64,000 nucleotides of DNA from Cenococcum geophilum 1.58 (lineage: Eukaryota; Ascomycota; Dothideomycetes; Gloniales; Gloniaceae), in the NCBI GenBank assembly GCA_001692895.1, contig KV748204.1, positions 834,771 through 898,770 of the forward strand, written 5' to 3'. Below are positions 48,506 to 61,253 of the stretch, piece after piece (position 1 is the first letter of the stretch; each line of letters begins with the position of its first letter). Made by a program: the position numbers and the translations under genes. The notes under the pieces were generated by a model that was given only the letters and a program-made list of their open reading frames with translations, was not told the origin of the DNA and made no database searches.

Positions 48506-49275
48506 CAGTGATCTTGTTGGATTGGCGGCAATATGGCGTGGATGGCTGGATCCAATTTGCTTTGGCGGTGGATCTACTGATTTAATTGGTGGCGCGGAGT
48601 GGATCTTGAAGCCTTAGAGCTCCTGGAGCGCCAGTTCTATACCCAATTAGAAGAANGAGGCTAAGGAGGAAGNATTAATAAGGTGTNAAAGCGTGGTGTT
48701 AAGCCAATNGGTGGAGCTCGGAGTTNAAAAATAGGAGTGTTTTCNATACAATCTNGGGGAGCCGCCNATATTGCTTTCCTTCCTACGTCCTTCCTCCATA
48801 CGCGATCGCGCTATGGCTCTATTTTGCCTCCCTCAATTATATAGAGCGATATTTTCCTATAAGCCNNGCCGCGCCNACCCGCATAAGCCTCTGCCGCTCG
48901 TAAGGCTGTAGNAGCTCTGCCTTAGCNANATATAGTAGTTAGTAAAGCTTAGGGTAAGGGCCTTAAGGAAGAGTTTAACGCAATCGGGGGCTTTAAGGTA
49001 GAGGGTGCACTTAGCGATAAGGTAAAAGTTATTAAGGACGATAAGATTATAGAGGGACGCTTAAAGGGAGGTGGTAAGCAAATCTAGTACCCTTTTTAGT
49101 AAGTTCAACTACACTCTACTCCTTAATTATAACACTAAGCCTATGCTAAGACTTACTATATATAGTATATATCTACACTGGAGCGCCGTGGCGATCCTGG
49201 CGGCAAATCGTCTTTTTGGTGGATGGCGTGGATTTGGCCTCAGATCCACGCCACGCCAATCCAACAAGATCACTG
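48506..49275. mobile_element. 770-bp non-autonomous hAT-type element
   Basis: Terminal inverted repeats begin cagtgatcttgttggattgg (22 bp identical at both ends), and an 8-bp target duplication ctccaaag flanks the element (48498-48505 and 49276-49283). An 8-bp duplication of nTnnnnAn form is the hallmark of the hAT superfamily. The interior has no transposase and contains ambiguous bases (48656-48929). The ends show no RIP-like change, so it looks young. Confidence 0.88.
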
Positions 49276-49638
49276 CTCCAAAGGGCCGGAGCGGATTTTA
49301 AGAGAAGGATGCAAGCTTCTCTCGCCGCTCGCGCAGACTTGGGGGATTGTGAATAGCTATATTTCTTTATTGTTAAACATGACCACTATGATTGAGAAGC
49401 AACAAAATACTTACTCAATGTCCACGTGACAACATCTGGGTATACCTGAAATCCTCTAATTCTGTACTTTTATTTCTCCTTCTTACATTGCGGAGCACAT
49501 ATAATGCCGAGGATTTCTCTTATTTCATTTAAATTACTTAAAAGCAGTGATGTCCAAGTCATATCATTTATTTATAATTAGCTCACGCCATGTTCAAGCT
49601 TGTCCAAATTCCACAAAAGTTTTCAAGTCAAAGATCTC

Positions 49639-50460
49639 TTAAAAAATTGCCGTCCCTCGCTCCGCCAACTCCCTCTCCAAGTCCTGCAAGGACCTAAATT
49701 TATTCATTGGCCCATTCGGGTTCCAGAACCCTACTTTGTTGTCCCCTCGGTCCCTCGGTATTCCTGCTGCCATGGCTGGCACTGCTGGAGTTGCCGGAGG
49801 ACTTCGGCGGGTCAAACAAGCGTCGCAGTCGGGTCTTTCGGCACCATTGATGAGTGTACAGATATGGCACGTCCAATCCGCTTGACTTTCTTTCGAAGAG
49901 GCCGCCACTCCCAAGTTCGCTGGGTGGCGCCGGTGGGTCATGCAGGAATCGCAGAAGGACATTTCGCTGCTGTTTATGAGCGTACATGTGTGACATACCC
50001 ACTCCACAAGCAATCCGGAACTAGATGCAGAGGAAGCGCTAGCTTTGGCACTAGACGGGCAAATGGCGGCGGTCTGTTGGTGATATTCTCAATCCTGGGG
50101 CTGATGGATAGATCTTGGATGACCTATAGACTTAACAAGAGAGAAATCGCCAGACACATCACTGGGTTCCTCGTACATGCTGAAGAAAGGGTAGCCATAG
50201 GTTGCATAGGTTCGAGCGTCGATGGGAGGCTCAGATGGTTGGAAGCCTGTCACATGACGGAAGTGCAGAGTATTCAGAACCTGCATGTTGAATGTTTTCG
50301 TCTGAGTGGCGAGCCATTTGCGACCTGTGTCGCGCACGATAGCCTGTTTTATGAGGCCACCAGCAGCGATACCCATTTCTGGCTGTATCTGATCATATGT
50401 ATATACGGGGTTGGTGCCTCCCCCGCCCCTCAACCGTAAGACTAGATGCATGACGTTGAA
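49639..50460 (-). pseudogene. 3' part of a ubiquitin-fold / RanBP2-type zinc finger gene
   Basis: The minus-strand exon from 50460 follows an intron-like ttctttag acceptor and starts inside a ubiquitin-like domain: HLVLRLRGGGG matches the C-terminus of ubiquitin. A conserved fungal region follows (EMGIAAGGLIKQAI, NMQVLNTLHFRHVTG, PIDARTYATYGYPFF, DVSGDFSLVKSIG). After a probable 50-bp intron (50123-50074) come two RanBP2/NZF zinc fingers, WVCHTCTLINSSEMSFCDSC and WTCHICTLINGAERPDCDAC, and a tail GFWNPNGPMNKFRS. NZF fingers commonly bind ubiquitin. The upstream exons encoding most of the ubiquitin fold are absent; AT-rich retroelement DNA starts about 180 bp further. The intron phases do not match, so either another splice is used or a base is missing. 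Confidence 0.72.
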
Positions 50461-50639
50461 CTAAAGAAAATTAGTACACTAGGGAAAAATTGCTTGTCTA
50501 GATATTACATTTTGGATGGAATAATACGCTAGTATCATCCCGTCTACAGCTTGTCAGTTAAACTGGCCATGCTGACAAAGTATTTAATTTACCTTCATGC
50601 TGTTTCCTGGCAAATATCAATAAAGAAAGAGGAACTATA

Positions 50640-52480
50640 GATATAGGAAAGTAAGTAAAAGAAGCTATTCTAAAAACTTAAGGAATTATTTACCTAGAAA
50701 CTAATCCTTAAGATCTACTAACTAGGACTAGAAATGGTTATAGAAATAAACGTATTAGACTTTATACTAGGAGTATATTTACTATAAAAGTACAAAAATA
50801 TATAGCATCTAGTAGTATACTATAGTTAGAAAATAATACCACTAGAGTTAAACTATAACATTTATAATAAGGAGTTATTAGGTATAATTATAGTAGTTAA
50901 AGAATAGAGAGCATTGTTATAGACATGGAAAAACTATTTATAGTTAAGATGGATTATAAGAACCTAATGGGGTTCCTAATAATAAAAGAACTTAATTAAA
51001 GATAAATTAGATAGATAGAGATACTTACAGAATATTATTTTAAGATTTAGTATACTAAAGGCATAAAGAATGCGAGAGCTAACGCGCTAAGTAGAAAAGC
51101 TAAACTATAAAATAATAAGAAGCTATTAGGAGCAATACTACGCAAAAATAAAGATTAATTAATTAAGTATAATTACCTAAAGCCAGTAGCAACGTATAAA
51201 TTACCGGAAAGTAATTAGATAAGGAGGATTTATAAAGTATAGTAAGAGGACCTAAAAGTGGACTAGTATAAGTAAAGAACAAACATATATATCCTAAAGG
51301 GAATTACGGAAGAATTTATTAAAGATTTCTATAAAGGAATAATATAAGGACATAATAGAGCCTAAGGGTTAGTATTAAGACTTTAGAAGGAGTATATTAT
51401 TAATAGAATCTAGGGTTTAGCAAGAAAAGTTATAAAGAAATATCTAAATTACTAAAGAAATAAGCTAATAAGGTATAAGCCGTATAGAAAGCTACAGCCT
51501 ATTAAGATACTAGAGAAACTATAAGAAACTATATTATATAACTTTATTATAAAGTTACTAAAATTAAAAGATCCTATTACTAAATAGGAGTATAATATAA
51601 TCCTTATAATAGTGGACAAATGCACTAAATAGGGCTATTTTGTAGCATATATAGAAAAAACTTTAGTAGAGAATATTGCTAGAATCTATATAAAGGAAGT
51701 ATTTATAAGATATAGAGTATGAAGTAAAATTATATCGGACAGGGATCTAAGATTTATAGTAGTATTTTAAGAGGTATTTTTAATGGAATAAGGGGTTCGC
51801 GTAGTAATATTAATAGCATACTATCTATAGATAGACGGTTAAACGGAAAGATTAAATTAGACACTAAAGCAGTACCTAAGATATTATATTAATCACACAT
51901 AGAATAATTTGGTATTATTATTACTAGTTATATAGTTTATATACAACGTAATACCATAGGAAGGTATAAAGATGTCACTATTTAAGGCGAATTACGGATA
52001 TAAGCTGGAAATATCGTTATTACTATAATAAGTAAAAAAAAAAGTAGTATAGCTAAGTAAAGGATAGAGACTCTAATAAATCTTTATAAAGACCTCTACT
52101 TTATAGTAAAACTAGTATAAAAAAAATAAAAAGTATTATAATACTAGGAGATCTAAGAGACTAAATCTAAAAGAGAGGGATAAAGTATAGCTATTATATA
52201 AAAATTTCACGAGTTAACGACAAAGTAAAAAGTTAGACTAGGACTATTTAAAATCGCAGAAAGGATTTTAAAAGTTATATACAGACTTAATTTACTAGTA
52301 AAGATAAAGATTTACCCTTTATAGTATATTATAATACTAGAACTAGCATATAGAGACATAAAACTACTAGTTTATAAAGCAGATATATATAGAGGATAAG
52401 AAGAAGATAAATAGTAAGTTTTAAAGATAATTAGTTATAAGGACATTAATAATAAAATATAGTATAAAGTAAAGTAGATA
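50640..52480 (+). pseudogene. A-family gypsy fragment (RNase H and integrase), plus orientation
   Basis: The sequence at about 50.85-51.1 kb is the reverse of 33.2-33.5 kb in element A (aggagttattaggtataatt), so this is a second copy of the same family in opposite orientation. RNase H is followed by integrase-like sequence to about 52.5 kb. Heavily RIP-mutated, with no LTRs recognised. Confidence 0.7.
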
Positions 52481-52689
52481 GGCTATAATAAAACCACCTA
52501 GGAGCTATTATAGAACTTAAAGAAAGCTATAAAAAAGGTATAGAAGTATTAGAAGAAAATAGGTTAGGTAATATTAAAAAGGAGTTAAAGATAAAAGGAT
52601 TAGTTAAAGGTAATAGATAAGCTAAAGTATCTAAGAGATCTACTACCAGCGTACTAGCTGTTTCCGCCTCTTCTTAATTAAAATTCTTT

Positions 52690-55600
52690 TTAGCCTTCTT
52701 AGCCTTAAGTTCCGCTAAGCCTTACTCTGCTAGATATGACTTCTTTAAATGTACTTTCTTACAAACCTTTAAGAGATGGGTTAACTGAGCGTAGATATTT
52801 AGCTGAATCTTTAGGGCCTAAGATACTTTATTAGAGCGTCGCTAAACCTTAATAAGAGCTAGAGATAGTTTACTCTTTAGTCTTTTAATTAAGGGTAAAG
52901 AATACCTATCCTTCCTTATAATGCTATTTAATTGTTTATAGTTAATATATAACCTAAGTTTTTTTTTATAGTACGAATAGTACTAGATAACCTACTAATA
53001 ACTATAATAGTCTAATATATCCTTTCTGTAAGTTTTCTTAAATAAACCCTTTATATGCTCTTAACTCTTCTTTAGTTAACTTATAAATTAAAAAGAACTT
53101 TAAACTTATTTCTAGTTCTAATTCTATCTTATAGTTCTATACTATATACTTTAACAGCTTTTTGCTTTCTGGGCTCTATAGCCTTTTACTATACTTATGG
53201 TATTTCTTTAGTATATAGCTTAGCCCTTTTTTAGTTTCTTTATAAGTTGCTCTAATTTAGTACTATACTAACTTGGTTACTATACGTCTTTTATACGGTT
53301 AAGTATTTTTAATATTAACCTACCCTATAATCTAATCGATCTTTAGATTATATTTTTTATAACTAAAGTATATCTAATACTGCTTTATCCCGTCCTAATA
53401 GTAGGATATTAAAAAATATCTTAATTGGTCTTCCTTTAATGGTTATCTAAATTGGTCCTATTTTAAGATTAATAATGCCTCCTCTACAGGCTATTAAACC
53501 TCCTAAAATTATAACTAATAGGTAAGGGTGCTCCTTCTGTCCGTAAGGTAACCCTATCCTTTTAACTACTACTAATAAGATATAGTTCCTCGTTGCTCTA
53601 CTATCTATTAGTACTTTAAACTATTAATCTTACCAATTAACTTACAAATTTAGGTGCAGTTCTTAAATTCCTTTAAGGGTCTAAGGCTCTACTATTAGCT
53701 CCCTTTAGTCCTATAGGCCTCTACTTTTCCTAATTATTAGCTACTAGATCCTGCTATATTTAGCTTTTTTTATAGCTAATACCTAGTTTGCTTCTTATCC
53801 TTAATATACTATAGATACGTATTCTCTAGGTATTCCTACTACTATTATCTATCTAAGTATTCTTTTATAAGGAATATTTCTAATTAAGGTATTAAGTTAT
53901 CTAATTTCTAAACTTTTATTAAATGCTAGCCATATATATATTTAGCATTTCTATACTATCGCTTATCTAGCGCCTAATATATCCTTATAGGGTACTTTCG
54001 ATTCTTTTCCTTTAGATTTATATATATATATATTATATATCGTCTATATATACAATCTATACTAATATATAATATACTAGGTGTCTTAGGTTAACTTATA
54101 GCTTATCTTTACTCTTAAGTTTAAATCTTTATTTAGTTAATCTAAACGTTAGTTTCTTATTTATAGGTACTAAGATCTATCTTTCTTATCTTTAGTCCTC
54201 TAATCGTTCTTTTAGGTTTTTAGACATTATAATTAATGCTCCCTTAATATAACTTATACGTTTCTCTATAATCGCTTAGTCCTAAACAACTCTTTTATTT
54301 AACTATAAGTAGAAGTCTTCCTAGTCGTTATTACATCTCTACCTATACCACTTTTAGTATAGCTCTGTTAGTGTATATTATTTATCCATAAGGAAGTATC
54401 TCGTTATTACTGCATTACAACAGCCTTTTATATGCCGTTCTTTAAATCTGGTTAAGACCTCTAAGTTCTCTTCTTATTCTAGTTTTTTAAGCCACTTTAC
54501 TCTTGGCGTGCCTGCTTTAGGCCTATTAGTAACCCTTTATAAGGTTATCTTTAGTTTACCTAGTATCTTTAACCTATAGTAAACTCGCTATTCTTACTAC
54601 GCTTTAATTTAGTTCTTAAATCCCTCCTAGTCTTTTCCTGGTTTATATTAGCTTATTAAATTCTCTAAATCTTTAAATCTTATAATTCCGGTATTAATCG
54701 TTCGACTCTAAGGCTAAACGTCTTATTCGCCTAATACGGGTGCTTCTAACCCTAAGCCTGCTTCTTTTTTAAGCTTTACTTTAGCCTTAGTCTAATTAGG
54801 CTTTTATAGCGTCCTTATCTAGTCTTAAGAATCTTAGTGCCCTAGGAATCTTCGTCCCGTGCTTATTTATTAGTCTTTAAATTAAGCTACTACTCTGCTC
54901 TATTAATTACTTTTTATTATAGGTCCTTAAGCATATCTTATCTTACCTTAAGAATCTTAAGCCTTTAGCCTTTTACCTTTATTAAGTGCTAAAGTAGTTT
55001 ACTGCCCTACTTCTCTTACGTCTTATAAAGCGATAGATATTGTATCTAATAGAGTCTTAATCCCTATTGCTAATCCTCTCTCTATAATAGATTTAATCTC
55101 TACCTCTATTATTATGTCTTTAAAGTCTATATACTCCTAGTAAGCTGCCTTTATTGCCTTATTATCGCTACTAATAGTCTAATTATCTTAATCTTTAAAT
55201 TCTATTACCAAATAGAACTGGTGCGTAAGAACTTTCTTCGCTAACTACTAGCTTATTATACCGTCTTAGTCCTAATCTAGTTTATAGAGTTAATCTTATT
55301 CTTTATCTAACTCTCTTATAGCTAATAGCTTACGCTGTACTTAGCGTCCTTATAAACTTAGTATGCGTTATTATAACAAAACGCAAAACTTTTAATTAAA
55401 CATTCTTTTGTTCCTTGTAGTATATTATTATCCCTTTATATATATATATCGTTTACTAGCTTTATTCCCTTTACTACGTAGTTACCCTAACCACCTCTGT
55501 AGTCTTTAGCGAAATAACTCTATTTTCTGCAGTTTATATAAGCTCCTTTTTTGTACTACTTTTCTTACTATAGAGTCTACCTAAATATCTTCTACTGCTA

Positions 55601-56960
55601 AGATCCCTAGTTCTGCCTCTACTTTTTAGATCTTTAATTACATAATTCTTATTCTTTAGGTTTCCACAGTCGTCCATTCCTATTTTTTTTGGTACCACTT
55701 AGGTCTATTAGCTCTGCGTTATACTATAGCTTAAATACCTATTAGTGTATCTTCCGTATATATCTTAGTCCCTATAATATTCTACTTAACTTCTTGCTCT
55801 AGTATAGCCGCTTATTTACTTTAATAGCTTACTTAATAAGCTCTCTTATATTACTTAGATCGTCTATTAGTATTATAGTTACTTAGACTTTAGCCTTTAG
55901 CCCTCTCTTATACTAAGCTATTAATGCCCCTTAGTTCTACTTAATCTACGCTATTAGCGTTTAGAACTATATCGTATAGTCTATAGCCGATCCTTTTTAT
56001 ATAAGCTAATATAGCTTCCCTTTAGCCGTTACTACCGATTTTAGATCTCTGTATATTTATATTAGTCTACTAGCAAATCCTTCCTAGCTTAAAAATATAT
56101 ACCACGTTTTTAAATTAGTGGTTACTAATCTATTAGCCTATATCTCCATAAAATAAGATTTAAACTACTTAAGTGCCCTACCTATTAAGAATAACCCAAT
56201 ATACGCGACCTAATCTATAGCCTACTTTAGCTTCGTTTCTTTATATCGGATTTTTAGTTTCATCTATATAAGGAATTCCTTTAGCTTATACTTTTCTTCT
56301 TAGAATCTTTTAATTAATAGTATTTTAATATTTTCTCTCTTTATATCTTATAACTGCTAAAGGAGCGCCTAATTATTAGCATTATTTTACTTTACAATAC
56401 TCCTAAGCTAGTTTATTGTAACCATTGCTAACTTATTGTTATGTATGTTAGTATCTCCTCCTAATCCTAAAGTAGTTATTATAATAGGTGGCGTTATAGT
56501 TACTAATTTATATGGTATATTATTTAACTTTCTTTACTATAACCTTAGTAATAAATATTTAATAAAGCCTTATAGGAAATACCATGATGGACTTATTAAT
56601 GGGCTGGGTATATAGGTTAAGAAATAGTTAATAACATAAATATAACTAGTAGAGTAGGTTACCTAATAGATTAACTCTAATTATATTCTAAGATTTACTA
56701 TAAAGAAGAGAACTATCTAGGTAGAGACTATAGTCCTTTAAATAAATAATATAGCGCCTAAGAAATGTACGTTAGTACGTTAGTACATTAGTATGTTAGT
56801 ATGTTGCGTTTCTACATTCCGAACTTATAATGTAACTAGCTATATAACTCGGCTACCCTTTATTTTATAGCTCGATTAGTTCCAGCACCTGCTATACTAT
56901 CTTAACTAATCCGTTTATATCTCTTCTTATTAGTTTTACTACTGCTAATATAAGGTCCAT
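52690..56960 (-). mobile_element. second A-family gypsy copy (RT to LTR), RIP-mutated
   Basis: This aligns in the same order with 34.2-35.57 kb and 37.55-40.5 kb of element A, but without the 1969-bp minisatellite element. RT-side sequence begins near 52.85 kb (gggtaaagaatacctatcct), the gag side lies at 54.2-56.5 kb, and a diverged LTR-like segment sits at about 56.55-56.96 kb. The internal segment tacgttagtacgttagtaca (56768) is a short local repeat. Not functional. Confidence 0.75.
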
Positions 56961-57928
56961 AATAGATATAGCGAGAACTATAAGTATATAAGGGTATAAA
57001 GAGGCTTTAAAGCAGATTTAAAGGAATAAAATATATTCTATTTAAATCTAGGGGTATAGCTCTTATAGAGAATAAGACGTTGCGTAAAGACAAGAAAGGA
57101 ATAACGAGAAAATATTATAATTAAATAGTTAGGGATCTTAGTGATTAATACGTGCATATATACGCACGCGGTTTTTAATGGACTTTGGTAGAATTTAATT
57201 AATCTTAATAGAACTTAGTAGAAGTTAATTAAGATAGTAAAATTTAGCAGAATTTAGTTAAAGCGTTAGAATTTATTCGTTACGTATTTTACTAAGATGT
57301 TCCCACTATAACTAGGCTAGTCCCATTATAGTACCCCCTACTTTAATTAAAGGTTTAAAATAATTTAATTTCAGTTAAGACTTATAACTTATTGCGTTTC
57401 GTGTATTTGCGTTAGGTAGTAATATAGTATTTTACTAGTTCTAATTATTAAATAGACTAATTAAAATCTTCTATACCTAGTATAGAAAATCACTATTAGC
57501 TTAGTTAAGGCGGTAAGCTAAACTAATATCTTTATAGTAAGTTTCAGCAAGGCAAATCTAACTAATTAAATAACTTTAACCAGTGGTTAAAGTTTCTTAA
57601 TATCTTATATATTATATAACCGTATTATAAGCGTTATAGTATATTTTAAGTTCTTTTTAAATTTAAGTTTCCTATTATTATATTTCGTGTATTTATATTA
57701 GGTAGTAGTTATTTACCTTTATATCGCGTCTATCTAGCTAAAGTAGGCTGTAAAGGATAGTCTTTATAGAATTCTTTTACTAGGGAGGCATGTTAGTTTA
57801 ATTTATTTATAAGTTTCCTATATTTATATTTTATATCCTTCCCACTTAATAAGAAGTTTAAATTATTTAGATTATATTTTCAATTATATATTATTAATTA
57901 AGTTAATAAAGTAAGAACCATTACGAAG
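56961..57928. other. AT-rich DNA with an inverted B-family fragment
   Basis: 57430-57620 is the reverse complement, with divergence, of 40690-40860 in element B (it shares caaatctaactaattaaataactttaacc-like sequence). The remainder is RIP-like without recognisable coding. Confidence 0.6.
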
Positions 57929-57930
57929 TA

Positions 57931-60023
57931 GCGGTTAAAAGTTCCTGGCCCCCCCCAGATGTGCGCTAGCCTTTAGTGGCTTAGTATGGCGTAAGCGATG
58001 CTTGGCGCGCACTGCGGGGTTGCGATATATGCGACTCTCCCCTTAATATACTCTATAAGCTTTTAAAATACATTAAATCCTTATTATATCTTACTATTTG
58101 TAATAGGTAACTTATACAACATCTGTATAAGGGCTTAGGCCCTTACTATAAAGATTTATAGCAGCATAAATGCCGATATTTAAGCCGCTACTAGAATAAG
58201 CGTCTCCCGCATTAAATCGGTCATCTAAGAAGCAGGGAAACGCGGCTTTGACGAGACCAAAAGCCGCACAATTCTTAATATTTACCTTAGAGATGCACCT
58301 TAATTAGGTCGTCTAACTAAATATACATCTACTAAGATTTAAGAAGTTATTAAGAAGGTTCGTTATGACCGCTATAGTAGGGAAAAGAGTACTAAGCGAC
58401 TTGCTTTTAATACCGATCTTAGTGCCGGAACTATATAGCGAATCCTTAAATCGCAGAACTTCCGTAAGACTAAGGCTACTTATAAGCCCGGTCTTTCAGC
58501 GCAGATAAAGAAGGATAGGCTTAAGTTCTGCCTTCGCTATAAGGACTAGACTTTAGAGGATTAGATAAACGTTATCTAGAGCAATAAGACTTTAGTTATT
58601 CTTAGTTATTGCCTTAAAGGCTATTACGTATAGAGGCAGCCAAAAGAACGCTTTCTTAGATCTACAATAAGACCTTAGTAGAAGGGCTATTTAAAGTTTA
58701 TATTCTAGGGCAGCTTCTTATATTATAGAAAGGGCCCCTACTATATTTGGACCGTTAAGATAATATAATAATAAGCTACTGCAACAGCTAATCTTATTAA
58801 AATTAACGCCGAACTTAAACCTATTGTAAGAACAGAATGGGAGCTTATAACTGCTATAAGGAGAACGGGAATACGAAATTTTATAGGTAAGAAATCTATA
58901 TGGAAATGGGATAAAAGTTACGGTAAGCTTATAAAAGGTAGTGGTAAAGGAGTTAATTAGTATCGCTATATAACGTTTATTCTTACACTAAAGCTAATTC
59001 CGTTTGCTTAAGCTTACTAAAAGAATCTTCTAAATACGCTAATTTAAGAAGATAAGACTCCCGCTTACGTTGCTAAGTATTACGACCTTTTAATAAGCGC
59101 TGTAGAAGTTTAACGCCTTACCTAATATAGTAATTCGCCCGATATAAATATAATAAAGCCAGCGTGGCCATACCTTAAGAGAGTTACTACTAAGAAGGGC
59201 GCCCTTATAGCTTAAAAGCCTACTAAGAAAGCCTGGTATAAAGTATAGAGGGAGCTAGAGCAGTGGCGAATCCAGCGTTGAATTAAGAGGATCCCTTGCT
59301 ATATATAGGAGATAATAAGGCTTAAAGGAGGCAACGAGTATCGCGAAGACTTATTAGATAAGCCATGTTAACTAGGGCTATTAGAATACTAAGTTCCGTA
59401 GCATAATTAGGAGGATATATTTAATATTAAGGAGGAAGAGCCGCAGCTAAAGCCACGACGACGTGCTCTAAAGAAGGCACCAGTAGCTAAGAGCACTGCT
59501 GGCGCTGCTCTTACTGCTATCTTCGCGATATAAGAAGCTTATGGGCTACCTTAAGAACCACCCCAAGAGCCACCCCAAGAGCCTCTAGAGCCACCTCCTG
59601 AATCACCTCCTAAACCGCCTTAAGCTCTACCTCCGGAGCCACGACGGAACCTATGACGCTGCCTGCTAATTGAGCTACTTAATAAGACGTTTATTGAGCC
59701 CAAACAAGAGCCACAACAGCAGCAGGAGCTACAGCAGCAGCAGGCTGAGTCATCGAAAGGAAAGAAGCCACGGCGAGGTGGTGGGCGAGGTGGTGGGCGA
59801 GGTGGTGGACAAGGTGGTGGACGAGGTGGTGGGCTAGCTAGTGGGCAGAAGCAGTAATCCTATATATTACCACCATGATGTTTTATATCTACACTCTCGT
59901 CATAGAGAGCCAAAATCCATCTTCCGTACTAGCCTCCTTCCTAATTCGGAACGCCAAGAAAGAAATTTGTGGCGTATTGGTGGCGCATTGATGGCGCAGG
60001 GGGGGCTAGGAACTTTTGACCGC
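57931..60023 (+). mobile_element. Tc1/mariner-family DNA transposon, 2093 bp
   Basis: Inverted ends gcggttaaaagttcctggcc (57931) and its complement ggctaggaacttttgaccgc (ending 60023) are flanked by TA on both sides (57929-57930 and 60024-60025), the Tc1/mariner target site. A G-run or C-run follows each end. The interior encodes a decayed transposase on the plus strand. Confidence 0.9.
58060..59857 (+). pseudogene. Tc1-like transposase with Gln- and RGG-type tail, RIP-mutated
   Basis: Landmarks of a Tc1-like DDE transposase appear with stops in place of Trp and Gln: helix-turn-helix part TILNIYLRDAP; KFCLRYKD*TLEDWINVI-like segment where the first catalytic Asp lies (now reading SNK after TGG-to-TAG); GYYV*RQPKERFLRS; and NSPDINIIKPAWPYLKR, the equivalent of the family YSPDLNPIE..W box. 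After the catalytic part an unusual tail contains Pro/Glu repeats (EPPQEPPQEP), QQQQELQQQQ and RGGGRGGGRGGGQGGGRGGG before the stop at 59855. Exact domain limits are uncertain because of frame breaks. Confidence 0.8.
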
Positions 60024-60025
60024 TA

Positions 60026-61253
60026 CCTCCGTACTATTATTAATAATTATAGGAGGTGGCGGCGGCACTTTGCGTATTATAGGTTTACCTTTTAAAGGTT
60101 ATAGTAAGCTTATATAAAACGCCGGGTATATTTTTATTTTAGTTAATAGTTTAAGTTTATAGGTATATGGGCTTAGTTTCTTCTTAATTCTATATAGGCC
60201 CACAAACTTCTAATTAAGTTTTTTAAGGGCCGTTAGGTCTTTAGGTTTCGTATATTTAAATAAACTATATTATCTTCCTTAAAGTCCTACGTAGGAGCTT
60301 ATCCCTTATTTATATGCCATTTCCATACTACTTAAGTATATACTAATTTACTTTATAATAGTTCTGTTAACTACTTTATTTAATTAACTAAATCCGTTTA
60401 ATTATAGGTCCTATTATATTAATTTTGGGTTATAATTTAAATATAAGTTAGGGGTTTTATTTATAGGTTGCGTAGAACGGCGTTACGCCTATTAATATGT
60501 TTATTATATTATTCGCAGTAAACTTAGCTAAAGGCAGCTACTTTTCTTAGTCGCCCTATAGGTAGAAGTAGTATATTTATAGATATTACTCTATAATCGC
60601 GTTTATAATTTTGGTTTAGCTATCTATCTTTAGGTAAAATATAGTAAAGAGTCGTGTTTATATATCTAATTATTTATATAAGGCTTGCCAAAAGTCTAAA
60701 ACGAACTAGCTTTCTTAGTCGGATATTATTAAATTAAAAAGTCTATATAGCCTAAAGACGTATTTAATAAAACATTCGGCTACTAATATTGTATTAATAG
60801 AGTCTATAGGAATTATATATCGTATTTTTATAAAATAGTTAATAATTACCATAATATTTATAAACCTATTACTGCTAGGCAAGTCGACTATAAAGTTAAT
60901 TAAGATATCTTGCTATCTTTGCATTAGAATTAGCAACGGTTAAAGTACTCCCTATTTTTTTTATGTAAGAAGTCTTCTTACATACGTACATTCTATCTAC
61001 TTATATATTTTTACACGTAGTTATATATTATAGGCCAGTAATACGCTTATTAAATTATCTTATATATCTTTATACGGCTAGCATATCCTATTATAGGAGA
61101 GTTGCATATAAATTTAAGTATCTTAAATTATAAGGTTTTAGAATTTGGGACTACTCTCTTCTATTAATAATATAACCGATTATTATAGATTTTATATTTA
61201 GCGAGTATACTATCCCTATATTACCGTTTTCCTATTAAATTACTTTTATTATT
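60026..61253 (-). pseudogene. gypsy integrase remnant
   Basis: Minus-strand translation shows a broken integrase: FWQALYK near 60690, then LPLAKFTANNIINI and GVTPFYATYK near 60.5 kb, matching the end of the integrase core in gypsy elements. It is related to the pol of element B. RIP-mutated and truncated. Confidence 0.6.

Noticed and set aside
50640..52480. A functional gypsy element in plus orientation
   Set aside because: All frames are broken and no LTR pair could be found.
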